From: a virus | DNA length: 24,129 bases | Virus record (IMG/VR): IMGVR_UViG_3300050018_000004 | Location: 1 to 24,129 of that record | Reading direction: 5' to 3' (one strand) | Notes under the pieces: generated by a model | Database searches by the model: none | What the model was told of the DNA's origin: nothing | The model's input: only the letters and a program-made list of their open reading frames with translations | Position numbers and translations under genes: made by a program | Shown: positions 1 to 7,034 of the stretch, in pieces | How the letters are laid out: each line of letters begins with the position of its first letter | Position numbering within the stretch: position 1 is the first letter of the stretch

Positions 1-2
1 GA

Positions 3-1256
3 GACATCGAGCAGTACCTAGGACAGGCGTACCCTGCCATCCTAGTTGACGAATGTGGTCAGTTCTCACCGGATGCATGGATGATGTTGTTCCAACGTAA
101 CATCGTCAACCCGGCTTGCGAACGGGATGAGATGGGAAACCTGCCCATCCCCGCCATTGTTGGGTGTACGAACCCTCTGGGTCCACACTACGAATACTAT
201 CGCACCTTGTTCGTACAGAAGGAACCATGGAACCCAGGTGAAGGCGCTAAGCGTGACCCTGTGGATGGGTCATGGTGGATTCAGGAAGCGGGAGAGTGGA
301 TTAAGATTTACGATCCCGAAGCGTACGCTTATCAGCGTTCGACAGTTATGGATAACCCAGAACTGCTCGCACGCGATCCCGGCATCATTGCACGTTTGAT
401 GTCAATGCCGAAGGCGAAGCGCGACAAAGTTCTATACGGATATGATGGTGTTGTTGAAGGACAATACTTCGACTGCTTTGATCCTTCATATCACGTGATC
501 AATTTACGAGAAGACCCCGAGTCTATCATCTGGCAAGACTGGCAACCGTGCTGGGCTGGAGAAGATTGGGGCATGCAGCACGCTAACGCAACGTATTTAT
601 TTACGAAGGCGTTGGTGAAGGACTCAATTGGAGACAACTATAGACTCAAGACTGTTTGCTTCCAAGAGATTGTCGTTACGGGTGGCAAGACGATGGACGA
701 GTTAGCCTCGATCATCAAAGCAAAAGCACACTTGCCAAACGGAAAGCCAGTCACACTCAAAGCAATATACTTCTCGCACGAGAAGTTCAATCGACAAATG
801 GACGTACGCACACCAGCGGATGAGTACTCACGAGCATTGAAACTTGTGGGCCTGCCGCCTGTTACGTCAGCGACACGAGACCGCATAGGTTCTGCGTCAT
901 TGATGTACAACGCCATCAAGAAGGGCGAACTAGTAATCCTCGACATATGCAAGGAAATCATCCTTGCTATCCCGTCGTTGATGCGAAACCCCGACCTGAT
1001 GGATGATGTGCTGAAGGTCAGTGCTAAAGGTGATGACTGCTACGACGGTTTCCGATACGGACTGTATGGACACCTCGGAGCAAAGAAAAAGCCTGAAGCA
1101 CAGGTCGAAGCAGAGAGAGTTGCAAAGTTGAAAAAGATTGATCCATTAGCCGCCTACTTCCTCAAGATGAAAATCGACGCGGAGAACGAGAATAAAACAT
1201 CGTCATTCAGACAGAGTGAACAGCCTGTGTGGATGGGAAAGCAGGATCAGGGATGA
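3..1256 (+). CDS. terL: Terminase large subunit, C-terminal part (5' truncated by window)
   Basis: This is the ATP-driven DNA-packaging motor and headful or site-specific nuclease that docks on the portal. The frame is open from base 3, so the gene begins upstream; 417 residues are visible. A Walker B motif (ILVDE, window residues 13-17, Asp16-Glu17) is followed by a CGQFSPDAW stretch, as in terminase ATPases. The RNase H-like nuclease domain starts near WAGEDWGMQHANATYL (Asp about residue 188). It ends with an acidic motif, GDDCYDGFRYGL (about residues 342-353), matching the DDxxDxxRYG pattern of TerL nucleases. The Walker A motif must lie left of the window. The stop overlaps the next start (ATGA). 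The gene starts the usual TerL-portal-capsid order. The family call is firm; the packaging type cannot be told. Confidence 0.93.
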   Translation, partial: DIEQYLGQAYPAILVDECGQFSPDAWMMLFQRNIVNPACERDEMGNLPIPAIVGCTNPLGPHYEYYRTLFVQKEPWNPGEGAKRDPVDGSWWIQEAGEWIKIYDPEAYAYQRSTVMDNPELLARDPGIIARLMSMPKAKRDKVLYGYDGVVEGQYFDCFDPSYHVINLREDPESIIWQDWQPCWAGEDWGMQHANATYLFTKALVKDSIGDNYRLKTVCFQEIVVTGGKTMDELASIIKAKAHLPNGKPVTLKAIYFSHEKFNRQMDVRTPADEYSRALKLVGLPPVTSATRDRIGSASLMYNAIKKGELVILDICKEIILAIPSLMRNPDLMDDVLKVSAKGDDCYDGFRYGLYGHLGAKKKPEAQVEAERVAKLKKIDPLAAYFLKMKIDAENENKTSSFRQSEQPVWMGKQDQG

Positions 1257-1489
1257 TTAACTGTGACCGTTGTCATGAAGATGTAGATGGCTATGTGAAT
1301 ACACCGGGGTCCACCATGTCTGCCGGATATTACGTCGGGTGGTCTAAGTTTATGGATGCAGGAGAGAACATCATATGTGACTCTTGCATGTGGTCTGATC
1401 CTCGCTACATAATGGACTCTACCAGTGACTTAACAAGGTGTACGGTGAGGCCAAGGTCTCTACTCAGGAGGCACGATGAGTGTAGCTGA
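1253..1489 (+). CDS. Small zinc-ribbon-like protein, 78 aa
   Basis: A 78-residue protein of unknown role. It has two CxxC knuckles, CDRC near residue 4 and CDSC near residue 44, separated by an aromatic and Gly-rich stretch (SAGYYVGWSKF). That layout suggests one bound zinc. I chose the ATG at 1253 because it overlaps the terminase stop as ATGA and follows a purine-rich AGGATCAGGG. An in-frame ATG lies 24 nt upstream inside terminase and is less likely. The C-terminal part is Arg-rich and overlaps the next gene by 14 nt, so the two are probably translationally coupled. Its function cannot be read from the sequence. A nucleic-acid-binding or packaging accessory role is only a guess from its place beside terL. 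Confidence 0.75.
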   Translation: MINCDRCHEDVDGYVNTPGSTMSAGYYVGWSKFMDAGENIICDSCMWSDPRYIMDSTSDLTRCTVRPRSLLRRHDECS

Positions 1490-1847
1490 AAGTATCAGAG
1501 GGTTCTGGGATGACCTGTTCTACTCATCCTTAGTGCAGCGACTGGAACAAGACCTAATGCTGCTCCGCGCAGACTTGCAACAGCTTCGTCAAGATAAAGA
1601 TGCAGTAATTGGTGATCTACGTTCGGAGAAAGCATTGCTTCAGGCAAAGGTTGGGATGTATGAACTGAACATCAATCGGCGCGTAGGCATTGATCCATCT
1701 GCAAAGAAAGCAGACAAACCTAGTTTCGCCAGCTTCGAGTCACCGCGAGTGAAGACACGTTGGCAGGCCGAACAGGAAGCACACGACGCGCAGAACGAAA
1801 AAGAACTGAAGGAAGAAGCAGAAGCGGCAGCCGCCGCCAAGGTGTAA
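1476..1847 (+). CDS. Coiled-coil protein, 123 aa
   Basis: Unknown function. Residues about 15-62 form a strong heptad-like coiled coil, rich in Leu, Gln, Asp and Arg (LVQRLEQDLMLLRADLQQLR and onward). A Lys/Ser linker follows, then a charged Ala/Glu-rich C-terminus (KELKEEAEAAAAAKV) that is also likely helical. The start has a strong site, CTCAGGAGGCACG before ATG, and sits within the end of the preceding zinc-ribbon gene. A small, fully helical protein next to terL could be a structural or packaging accessory, but no specific homology is visible. It carries no signal peptide or membrane segment. Confidence 0.75.
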   Translation: MSVAESIRGFWDDLFYSSLVQRLEQDLMLLRADLQQLRQDKDAVIGDLRSEKALLQAKVGMYELNINRRVGIDPSAKKADKPSFASFESPRVKTRWQAEQEAHDAQNEKELKEEAEAAAAAKV

Positions 1848-1885
1848 ACATGGGAAGTTATGGAAACATTCCCCAAGGACGGATC

Positions 1886-2089
1886 ATGGCAGAAAAAGAA
1901 AAAGGCAAGTTGACCAGTTTCGAAGTCGAGATTGCAAAGAACGGCTACGAAATCAGAGCGCGCTATGCACCCAAGAAGTCCTTGTCCCAGAAAAAGGGAT
2001 GGGTTCCTGAGTCTTACTGTGAACCTGAGAAGACCGTAGCAACCAGCAAGCCAGAATTGATCAAACAGATCAACGAACTTTTGAAGTAA
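1886..2089 (+). CDS. Small basic hypothetical protein, 67 aa
   Basis: Unknown function. The protein is Lys-rich (17 Lys of 67) with a probable beta segment (SFEVEIAKNGYEIRARY) and a C-terminal helix (KPELIKQINELLK). Two starts are possible. ATG 1886 has AAGGAC seven bases upstream. ATG 1850 lies two bases after the previous stop, is preceded by AAGG, and would add 12 residues. I prefer 1886 because MAEKEKGK begins the conserved-looking part. Reading further upstream would give an Arg/Ser-rich stretch antiparallel in character to the overlapping coiled-coil gene, which is a shadow. Confidence 0.65.
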   Translation: MAEKEKGKLTSFEVEIAKNGYEIRARYAPKKSLSQKKGWVPESYCEPEKTVATSKPELIKQINELLK

Positions 2090-2102
2090 CTAGGAGATTA
2101 AA

Positions 2103-2627
2103 ATGTACGAGTCCAAGAAAACCCCCGGTAAGAAGTTCGGAAGTAGCTTTGCCGGGAAGCACTACGACGAAAACCACAGCGAAGACGGCATGCACAGTGA
2201 ATCTCCTGAGCATGAAGCCAAGGAGACACCAGAGTTTGAGGCTGGTGAGCACGAAGGCGTCGAAATGAACGAGGGCAAAGAGCACAACGGCGAGATGAAT
2301 GAGCATGAAGAGCACGTAGGCGACGAGCAGAACGGTGAAGAGCAACACCCTATGGTTGCTGAGCACGGCCCTGCTAACAAGGTTGTGATCCACCACGACG
2401 AAGCCACTGGACGCCACACAGTCACCTCGCACCACAAAGACGGACACGTTCACACGAACGTACACGAGCACGCGCACAAGGCGCATGACGAAGCTCGCAG
2501 TCTGGCAGGCGTACCACCTGCAGGCAAAGAAGAGAACGAAGAGAAGCCCGGATTCAATCATAGTGACAAGGGACAGCAAGGCGCACTATCTGAAGAAGAT
2601 GGATTCGCAATGCCAAATCTTGTGTAA
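2103..2627 (+). CDS. His/Glu-rich acidic low-complexity protein, 174 aa
   Basis: Unknown function and probably intrinsically disordered. It contains 22 histidines and very many Glu. The centre (about residues 48-82) is built of imperfect repeats around an EH(N/E)GE(M/Q)NE unit. A His-dense stretch follows at about 99-130 (HHDEATGRH, HHKDGHVH, HEHAHKAH). The N-terminus is basic (KKTPGKKFGSSFAGKHY), and the C-terminus ends in an acidic stretch then FAMPNLV. TAGGAGATTAAA gives a good ribosome site. The composition suggests metal binding, pH sensing or a scaffold-like role, but that is inference. The reverse strand here is also open for 169 codons, which follows from the skewed codon composition and is not a gene. 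Confidence 0.75.
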   Translation: MYESKKTPGKKFGSSFAGKHYDENHSEDGMHSESPEHEAKETPEFEAGEHEGVEMNEGKEHNGEMNEHEEHVGDEQNGEEQHPMVAEHGPANKVVIHHDEATGRHTVTSHHKDGHVHTNVHEHAHKAHDEARSLAGVPPAGKEENEEKPGFNHSDKGQQGALSEEDGFAMPNLV

Positions 2628-2640
2628 ATTTTGAAACATC

Positions 2641-2660
2641 CTCAGGGGTTGCTCCCTGAG
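2641..2660 (+). other. Perfect hairpin after the His/Glu-rich gene
   Basis: CTCAGGG (2641-2647) and CCCTGAG (2654-2660) form a perfect 7-bp stem with loop GTTGCT, 13 nt after the stop codon at 2627. No T-run follows, so it is not a canonical intrinsic terminator. It may protect the 3' end or be part of the leader of the endonuclease gene. Confidence 0.5.
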
Positions 2661-2665
2661 TCAGT

Positions 2666-2712
2666 GCAGGGAGGAGCCGCAATCTCCTCCTGCGCGAACC
2701 TATTGCGGAGGA
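2666..2712 (+). promoter_or_regulatory. Leader RNA with competing stems or pseudoknot over the ribosome site of the endonuclease gene
   Basis: GCAGGGAGGAG (2666-2676) pairs with CTCCTCCTGC (2684-2693) with one bulged G. The 7-nt loop CCGCAAT (2677-2683) is perfectly complementary to ATTGCGG (2702-2708), which runs into the Shine-Dalgarno GGAGG (2707-2711). TCCTCC (2685-2690) can also pair with GGAGGA (2707-2712). The RNA can therefore form either an H-type pseudoknot or a hairpin hiding the ribosome site before ATG 2716. The pairings are read directly from the sequence; the regulatory role is inferred. Confidence 0.5.
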
Positions 2713-2715
2713 ATA

Positions 2716-3162
2716 ATGAAGAAATCAACATGCCATCCAGAGGTAGAGGAGTTTGCTAAAGGATTATGCCAAAGATGTTATATGAGTCAATGGCGAGTCG
2801 GTAAGGATAGGTCCAAAGAAAACCACACACCTAAAGCAATCATCCGAATGAGAAGTTGGTATGAGAAGAACAAGAATGATAACTTCTCTATGCGTAAAGA
2901 GACAACCATAAAACACAGGTATGGTATCTCACTAGAAGAGTATCAACAAAGATTGGAAAGACAAAACAACCTGTGCGCCCTTTGCGGAGAAGCCTTCTAT
3001 GGTGGACCCAAAGGTTCAGGTCGTCCAGTACTAGACCATAATCACGAGTATAGCACGTTGCGAGAGTTTATACACAGCAAGTGCAATGTCGGAATAGGTC
3101 ATTTTGATGACAACCCAGAACGCCTTAGAAAGGCAGCAATTTACTTGGAGAAATTCTTATGA
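2716..3162 (+). CDS. Recombination endonuclease VII-like HNH nuclease, 148 aa
   Basis: This is likely a beta-beta-alpha metal endonuclease of the endonuclease VII type. T4 gp49, of that family, resolves branched DNA before packaging. An N-terminal Cys motif (CHPEVEEFAKGLCQRC) resembles the short zinc motif common in these proteins. The catalytic part runs from NLCALCGEAF (CxxC) through LDHNHEYSTLREFIHSKCNVGIGHFDDNPERLRKA (given in pieces: DHNH, then HSKCN, then DNPERL). It matches the usual DH-H-, CN-, G-, DNPxxLxxA order. Two 60-base stretches that I counted inside it have 23 G+C each, clearly lower than the neighbouring genes, which hints at a separate origin. Its start lies behind a structured leader and its stop overlaps the next ATG. 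A homing-type HNH is the alternative to a packaging resolvase. Confidence 0.85.
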   Translation: MKKSTCHPEVEEFAKGLCQRCYMSQWRVGKDRSKENHTPKAIIRMRSWYEKNKNDNFSMRKETTIKHRYGISLEEYQQRLERQNNLCALCGEAFYGGPKGSGRPVLDHNHEYSTLREFIHSKCNVGIGHFDDNPERLRKAAIYLEKFL

Positions 3163-3533
3163 GTACTGGTACGAATATAAACGGTAAACTCGTCAGCGTC
3201 AATGACTCCGTTAGCATACTGGGCAAAGTAGTGTCCGTATCTGGCACAGGATCACTCGCTGTAGTTACGGTGCAGCCTCCCACAGCACCTGCCTCTGGAC
3301 AGTTCAATGCAAAGGCAAACGACATGGAAGCCGTACAGCACACAGTGGATGCATCACATCCTGCACTGAGCATAGACGGAAAAGCGTTCGGTTTAGTGGA
3401 CAATGATGTGTCAGTGTTGGGCGTAGTCACTGCCATTTCAGGTAGTGGACAAACAGCTTCCCTTACAGTCACGTTAAAGACCTCTGGCGCGAGCATAACT
3501 GTACCAGCAGGCAGCGTCAACAGCGCAACATAA
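3159..3533 (+). CDS. Beta-rich two-repeat small protein, 124 aa
   Basis: Unknown; possibly a capsid-associated or decoration protein. It holds two copies of one unit, about residues 6-62 and 71-124: (D/N)GK, then VNDSVS or DNDVS, then G-VV--(V/I)SG(T/S)G, then A--TV. A one-unit paralogue lies at 8561-8770. The unit looks like a small beta sandwich or SH3-like barrel, rich in Val, Ser, Thr and Gly, with no Cys and no signal peptide. The start overlaps the endonuclease stop as ATGA, with GGAGAAATTCTT upstream. The repeat relation is seen in the sequence. The decoration role is inferred from composition and from the paralogue lying just before the capsid gene. Confidence 0.75.
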   Translation: MSTGTNINGKLVSVNDSVSILGKVVSVSGTGSLAVVTVQPPTAPASGQFNAKANDMEAVQHTVDASHPALSIDGKAFGLVDNDVSVLGVVTAISGSGQTASLTVTLKTSGASITVPAGSVNSAT

Positions 3534-3544
3534 AGGAGTTCACT

Positions 3545-3754
3545 GTGCCTTGGAACGAAGTGATGGACAAGTGGAAGACTGGCAAGTTGAAGAGCGGCAA
3601 CAAAGAAACTGGGAAGCCTGTGCATAACCAGAAGCAGGCTGTCGCAATAATGCTGTCGGAGAAGCGTGCAGCAGAAGGCGGCAAGGACGAATACAAAGCC
3701 AAGAAGGCACCCGGCCTTGGACGCAAGAAAGTCAGGGATTCCGACTATGCCTAA
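3545..3754 (+). CDS. Small basic DUF6496-like protein, 69 aa (GTG start)
   Basis: Small Lys-rich protein resembling a widespread uncharacterised family (DUF6496-type). It has an N-terminal MPWNEVMDKWKTGKLKSG, then a motif of the form K.V.N.KQA.AI.LSE (here KPVHNQKQAVAIMLSEKR) and a basic tail. It starts with GTG at 3545, with AAAGGAG six bases upstream, which decides the start. It overlaps the next gene by 8 nt. Its function is unknown. The charge suggests DNA or RNA binding, perhaps inside the head, but that is inference. Confidence 0.75.
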   Translation: MPWNEVMDKWKTGKLKSGNKETGKPVHNQKQAVAIMLSEKRAAEGGKDEYKAKKAPGLGRKKVRDSDYA

Positions 3755-3974
3755 GTTCTCAAGTATGGCAGCACAAGCCAAGGAACCCAAGACTGGCTAC
3801 GTTGACTACAAAGTTGGTGGAGCGAAGCATTGCTTCAACTGTGAGTACTTCAAGAAAGAAACTAGAAGTTGCTCTGGGCCTAATATGGAGAAGCTAAGCG
3901 AGAGGCCAAAACTTCCCAATGGAGAAGTGAAGGTTCACCCAGTTGGTCTGTGCAAATTTTGGGAGGCGGAATGA
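3747..3974 (+). CDS. Cys-rich small protein, HiPIP- or zinc-like spacing, 75 aa
   Basis: Unknown function. Four cysteines are arranged as CFNC, a third Cys eight residues on (RSCSGPNM), and a fourth near the C-terminus (GLCKFWE). This CxxC-x8-C-x23-C layout, with aromatic residues after each, recalls small high-potential iron-sulfur-like or zinc-binding phage proteins. The motif P-G-CKFW at the end is typical of them. I chose ATG 3747 (AGGGA upstream, overlapping the previous gene by 8 nt) over more upstream in-frame codons, whose translation is a shadow of that gene. The stop overlaps the next ATG as ATGA. The bound metal cannot be told from sequence alone. Confidence 0.75.
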   Translation: MPKFSSMAAQAKEPKTGYVDYKVGGAKHCFNCEYFKKETRSCSGPNMEKLSERPKLPNGEVKVHPVGLCKFWEAE

Positions 3975-4150
3975 TCGGCCTTGGAGCACCAAAGAAGAAA
4001 CCCGTAGCACCTGCGGAGACTGAATCGTTAGATGCTACCCAGATGCCAGCGTGGATGGGCGGCGAAGCACCAACGCCAGCGCCGCGCCGCAAGAAGCCGC
4101 GTATAGACAGCGGTGGACAACTCGCAAGAGGAAGTATGAGGGCAGCATAA
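3971..4150 (+). CDS. Pro/Lys-rich small protein, 59 aa
   Basis: Unknown and probably disordered. The protein is MIGLGAPKKKPVAPAE onward, with AWMGGEAPTPAP in the middle and a basic RRKKPR patch. The start overlaps the previous stop as ATGA, behind a strong GGGAGGCGGA. The stretch PAWMG is echoed near the end of the terminase (PVWMG), so a shared short linear motif is possible. It may be a minor virion or adaptor peptide; I cannot assign a role. Confidence 0.65.
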   Translation: MIGLGAPKKKPVAPAETESLDATQMPAWMGGEAPTPAPRRKKPRIDSGGQLARGSMRAA

Positions 4151-4159
4151 GGAGACACT

Positions 4160-4363
4160 ATGGCAATCGGACACAAGAGTCATAAGGTGAATCTAGGTTC
4201 GCACGGTTCATTCCAAGTAAAGAAGGGTGGACTCCATGATGCGCTTGGTGTTCCCCGAGGAAAGAAACTAACGGCTGCTGAAAAAGAACCCAAGCCGGGA
4301 GACAGTTCTCATGTAAAGCACATGAAGGCCAGCGCAAAAGGGTTCGCTGCAATGCAACACTAG
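4160..4363 (+). CDS. Small basic protein found next to portals, 67 aa
   Basis: Unknown function. The core FQVKKGGLHDALGVPRGKKL resembles a short motif in uncharacterised phage proteins of the form 'KKG.LH..LG.P.GKK(I/L)'. The rest is Lys/His/Ala-rich and positively charged. TAAGGAGACACT gives a strong ribosome site, and the portal gene follows after 7 nt. The charge and location suggest an internal head or nucleic-acid-binding protein, by inference only. Confidence 0.7.
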   Translation: MAIGHKSHKVNLGSHGSFQVKKGGLHDALGVPRGKKLTAAEKEPKPGDSSHVKHMKASAKGFAAMQH

Positions 4364-4370
4364 GAGTACC

Positions 4371-6968
4371 ATGGCAGACGACATTTCACAAGTTGTAGGG
4401 ACGGGGACAGAAGGTGCAAAGGGCGGGTCTGATGCCCAGCCTGAAAGTCCTAGTGATAGTCCTCTGGGCGTCTACGCCCCGTTCCCATATTCACCAGAGC
4501 CGTTTGCTGAGTTGAGTGATGGGGCACGCGGTACGTTAATCTCACTCGATGACATCTGCATGAAAGCCGATGTTGCTGCACGCCGCATGGAAGTTGAGCA
4601 GGCGTGGGAAGCGCTGCATTTCGAGAGAGGGTACCAGCACTTGCTGCGCGGAAAACGCGGAGGCTGGGAACTACCCGGTGGCGGACAAGGCAAGAAAGCC
4701 AACGAACGAAACCACAACAGCATCTATGACACAAACGTGTATGGCCCTAAGGGAGACATAATCGTCTCCGCGCTGTCGCGTGAAGTGCCTAAGGTAGAGT
4801 TCTCCCCCGCTAACCCCGAATGGGGACCGGACAAGATTGCAGCCGAAGAGGCTGATAGATTCAAAGATATCTGGTCGCGCAACAACAATCTGCATGATCT
4901 TTTAGTGCAATGCGCCAGAGTGTTCTGGAATGAAGACCGCGTACTTCTATGGACGCGCTACGAATTAAATGGGCAAAAGTATGGCTTCGAAGAAGATCAG
5001 ACTACGCCTACCGTTCCTGATGACTTACTCAATCCACCCGACGACACACCAACAGGACAAGAGGGACAGGAAGACTTCTTACAAGTCACCGAGTCCACAG
5101 CAGATTCTGGTGGAGAGATTGACGGCATGCTGGATTCAGCAGGCATCGGAAACAACGCGAAGAAACCACTCGGTATGGAAGTCACTACATGTCACGGTAA
5201 ACTGGACCACAAGGTTCCCATCTCCGTTGACAACTTCTCCGAGATGCAGTTTGTGCAGTTGATGCTGGACTATGACGTTGCTATGGTTCGCGGTATGTTC
5301 CCGTGGATTGCGAGCAAGATTAGCCCCGGCACCGATGGACAATCAGCGACACAGCTTGATCGCATTGCAAGAGAGAACGTACGCCAAGCAGTACTCGGTG
5401 CGTATGTCACAGGAGACTCATTGAGTCGCCACACCACTGTGAAGTACACGTGGATGCGCCCTTCGATGTTCCTCGATCAAGCCGTAAGCGATGAATCCAA
5501 AGCAGAACTGCTGGAGGCATTCCCAGATGGAGTGCTACTGGCTCGCGCAGGACAAGAGTACGCCTTCTCTCGTAACGAGAAGATGGATGACCACATCGCC
5601 ATCGGACACCCGACAGCAGGCAAAGGTCAGAATCGCAGAGCTATGGGCACAGCCCTTATCTCAATTCAGAAACGCATCAACGATTGGGTTGATCTTCTGG
5701 ATGACTTCTTCAAGCGCACTATTCCTAAGAAGTGGATGAACTCCGAAGCGTTCGACATGGACGCTATTAAGAATGAGCCAAATATTCCCGGTAACACAGG
5801 TCCGTTCATACCACAACCCGGACTTACAACCGAAAGTCAATACATAATGGTAGAGCCGACGCCGCAGCATCAGCCTGCGCTGCCTGACTTCATCAAGTGG
5901 TTCATCACTACTCTCTCCGAGGAAATCTCGGGCGCACTGCCTTCCTTGTTTGGTAATGCTACAGGCGAGAACACCGTAGGCAATGCAGTCATTCAACGTG
6001 ACCAAGCACTACAACGCGTGGGCTGTCCATGGAATAACATTCAGGACTTGTTCGCTACCGCCGCTAGACAGGCCGTGAAATGTGCAGCAGAGTGCCGTGA
6101 TGGTAAGACAATTTCGCAGAATATACCAGAACGCGGAAACATAAAGGTAAACACTGCTAACCTTCTCGGTGGAAACGTTCTCTGTTACCCAGAGAGTAAT
6201 CCATCTATTCCAGAGACTGAAGAGCAAAAGGCTGTAAAGATCATGGGTATGATCGACAAAGCTATAACTGCTCCAGCTACTCCGTTTGCACAATGGGTAT
6301 TCAGTCCATCGAACCTAGCGGAAACAGCATCCTCTCTACGCATGAAGAACTACAAAGTGCAAGGTGCATCATCGGTCACCAAGCAGCGGTGTGAATTTGA
6401 AACACTGCTACGCGGTGGACCAATGCCGAACCCACAGCGTATTCAAATGCAGGACGCCGCCCAAAAGATAACGGGTGGCATGCAAGTCGCGCAGACAACT
6501 GGGCAACAAATCCCACCTGAAGCGGCAGCAATGGTTCAGAAGATGCAACAGGGTATACAGTCTCTACCTCAATTGGTGAGCACTATACCTGTAGCTCAGG
6601 ATGAAAGTGAGAACCACGGTGTCGAAGCGAACGAATGCTTTGAGTGGATGAACTCCACTGAAGGACAGAAGTTCAAATATGGCACAGCAGTACAACGTGC
6701 AGGCTACGAGAATATCCATTTACATTGGACTGAACACGTGGCTATGGCAAAGAAGATTGCAGCGGCTAATAAACTACCGGACAAACCACCTTCCGAGTCT
6801 ATTAGCGTCGATGTATCTAAGATGCCCGGACCTGTGGCAGTTCAAGCCTTAGCGAAGATGGGAATACAAAGTACTCCAGCGTTGTTTGAGCAAGCGGCAG
6901 GAACTGCACTTGATCATAAGATTGCTGGTAAGGCTATCCCAGAAGCACTGAAGCAACCAGCACAGTAA
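4371..6968 (+). CDS. Portal protein, 865 aa
   Basis: This is the dodecameric ring at the unique capsid vertex. It is the DNA entry channel, docks the terminase and nucleates head assembly. The length fits large P22/podophage-like portals rather than the 400-500 aa siphophage type. Features in order: a disordered acidic N-terminus (1-45); a helical clip/wing region with YDTNVYGPKGDIIVSALSRE (about 118-137) and a PKVEFSPANP strand; and an acidic Pro-rich insertion (about 210-255). The central stem and crown region includes RINDWVDLLDDFFKRTIPKK (about 433-452) and ISGALPSLFG. A Gln/Met-rich helical C-terminus (about 690-740) and an Ala-rich tail resemble a barrel helix. CTAGGAGTACC precedes the ATG. 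The assignment rests on size, order after terL and before scaffold and capsid, and general portal-like features; I do not see a family-specific signature. Confidence 0.82.
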   Translation: MADDISQVVGTGTEGAKGGSDAQPESPSDSPLGVYAPFPYSPEPFAELSDGARGTLISLDDICMKADVAARRMEVEQAWEALHFERGYQHLLRGKRGGWELPGGGQGKKANERNHNSIYDTNVYGPKGDIIVSALSREVPKVEFSPANPEWGPDKIAAEEADRFKDIWSRNNNLHDLLVQCARVFWNEDRVLLWTRYELNGQKYGFEEDQTTPTVPDDLLNPPDDTPTGQEGQEDFLQVTESTADSGGEIDGMLDSAGIGNNAKKPLGMEVTTCHGKLDHKVPISVDNFSEMQFVQLMLDYDVAMVRGMFPWIASKISPGTDGQSATQLDRIARENVRQAVLGAYVTGDSLSRHTTVKYTWMRPSMFLDQAVSDESKAELLEAFPDGVLLARAGQEYAFSRNEKMDDHIAIGHPTAGKGQNRRAMGTALISIQKRINDWVDLLDDFFKRTIPKKWMNSEAFDMDAIKNEPNIPGNTGPFIPQPGLTTESQYIMVEPTPQHQPALPDFIKWFITTLSEEISGALPSLFGNATGENTVGNAVIQRDQALQRVGCPWNNIQDLFATAARQAVKCAAECRDGKTISQNIPERGNIKVNTANLLGGNVLCYPESNPSIPETEEQKAVKIMGMIDKAITAPATPFAQWVFSPSNLAETASSLRMKNYKVQGASSVTKQRCEFETLLRGGPMPNPQRIQMQDAAQKITGGMQVAQTTGQQIPPEAAAMVQKMQQGIQSLPQLVSTIPVAQDESENHGVEANECFEWMNSTEGQKFKYGTAVQRAGYENIHLHWTEHVAMAKKIAAANKLPDKPPSESISVDVSKMPGPVAVQALAKMGIQSTPALFEQAAGTALDHKIAGKAIPEALKQPAQ

Positions 6969-6976
6969 GAACAAGG

Positions 6977-6996
6977 GGCCGTGTTAGTTCACGGCC
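6977..6996 (+). other. Hairpin after the portal gene
   Basis: GGCCGTG (6977-6983) and CACGGCC (6990-6996) make a perfect 7-bp stem with loop TTAGTT, extendable by a G-T and a G-C pair. It starts 9 nt after the portal stop. No T-run follows, so it is more likely an mRNA end-protection or processing element than a terminator. Confidence 0.5.
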
Positions 6997-7003
6997 TCAA
7001 CTC

Positions 7004-7034
7004 AACTCAGAAGAACTCAGAAGAAGGACTCAAG
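7004..7034 (+). repeat. Tandem ACTCA repeats leading into the scaffold-like gene
   Basis: AACTCAGAAG occurs twice in direct tandem (7004-7013, 7014-7023) and is followed by AAGGACTCAAG and the start codon. These are three 10-11 bp copies of the ACTCA element seen in front of many genes in this window. The last copy carries the ribosome site. Confidence 0.6.

Noticed and set aside
2245-2350. CRISPR-like repeats in the EH-rich stretch
   Set aside because: The repeats are short, imperfect, in frame and without spacers; they encode protein repeats.
2070-2579. 169-codon open frame on the minus strand opposite the His/Glu-rich gene
   Set aside because: It has no ribosome site, its product is a Val/Phe/Leu string that mirrors the skewed sense codons, and the sense gene has a good start and sits in the operon.
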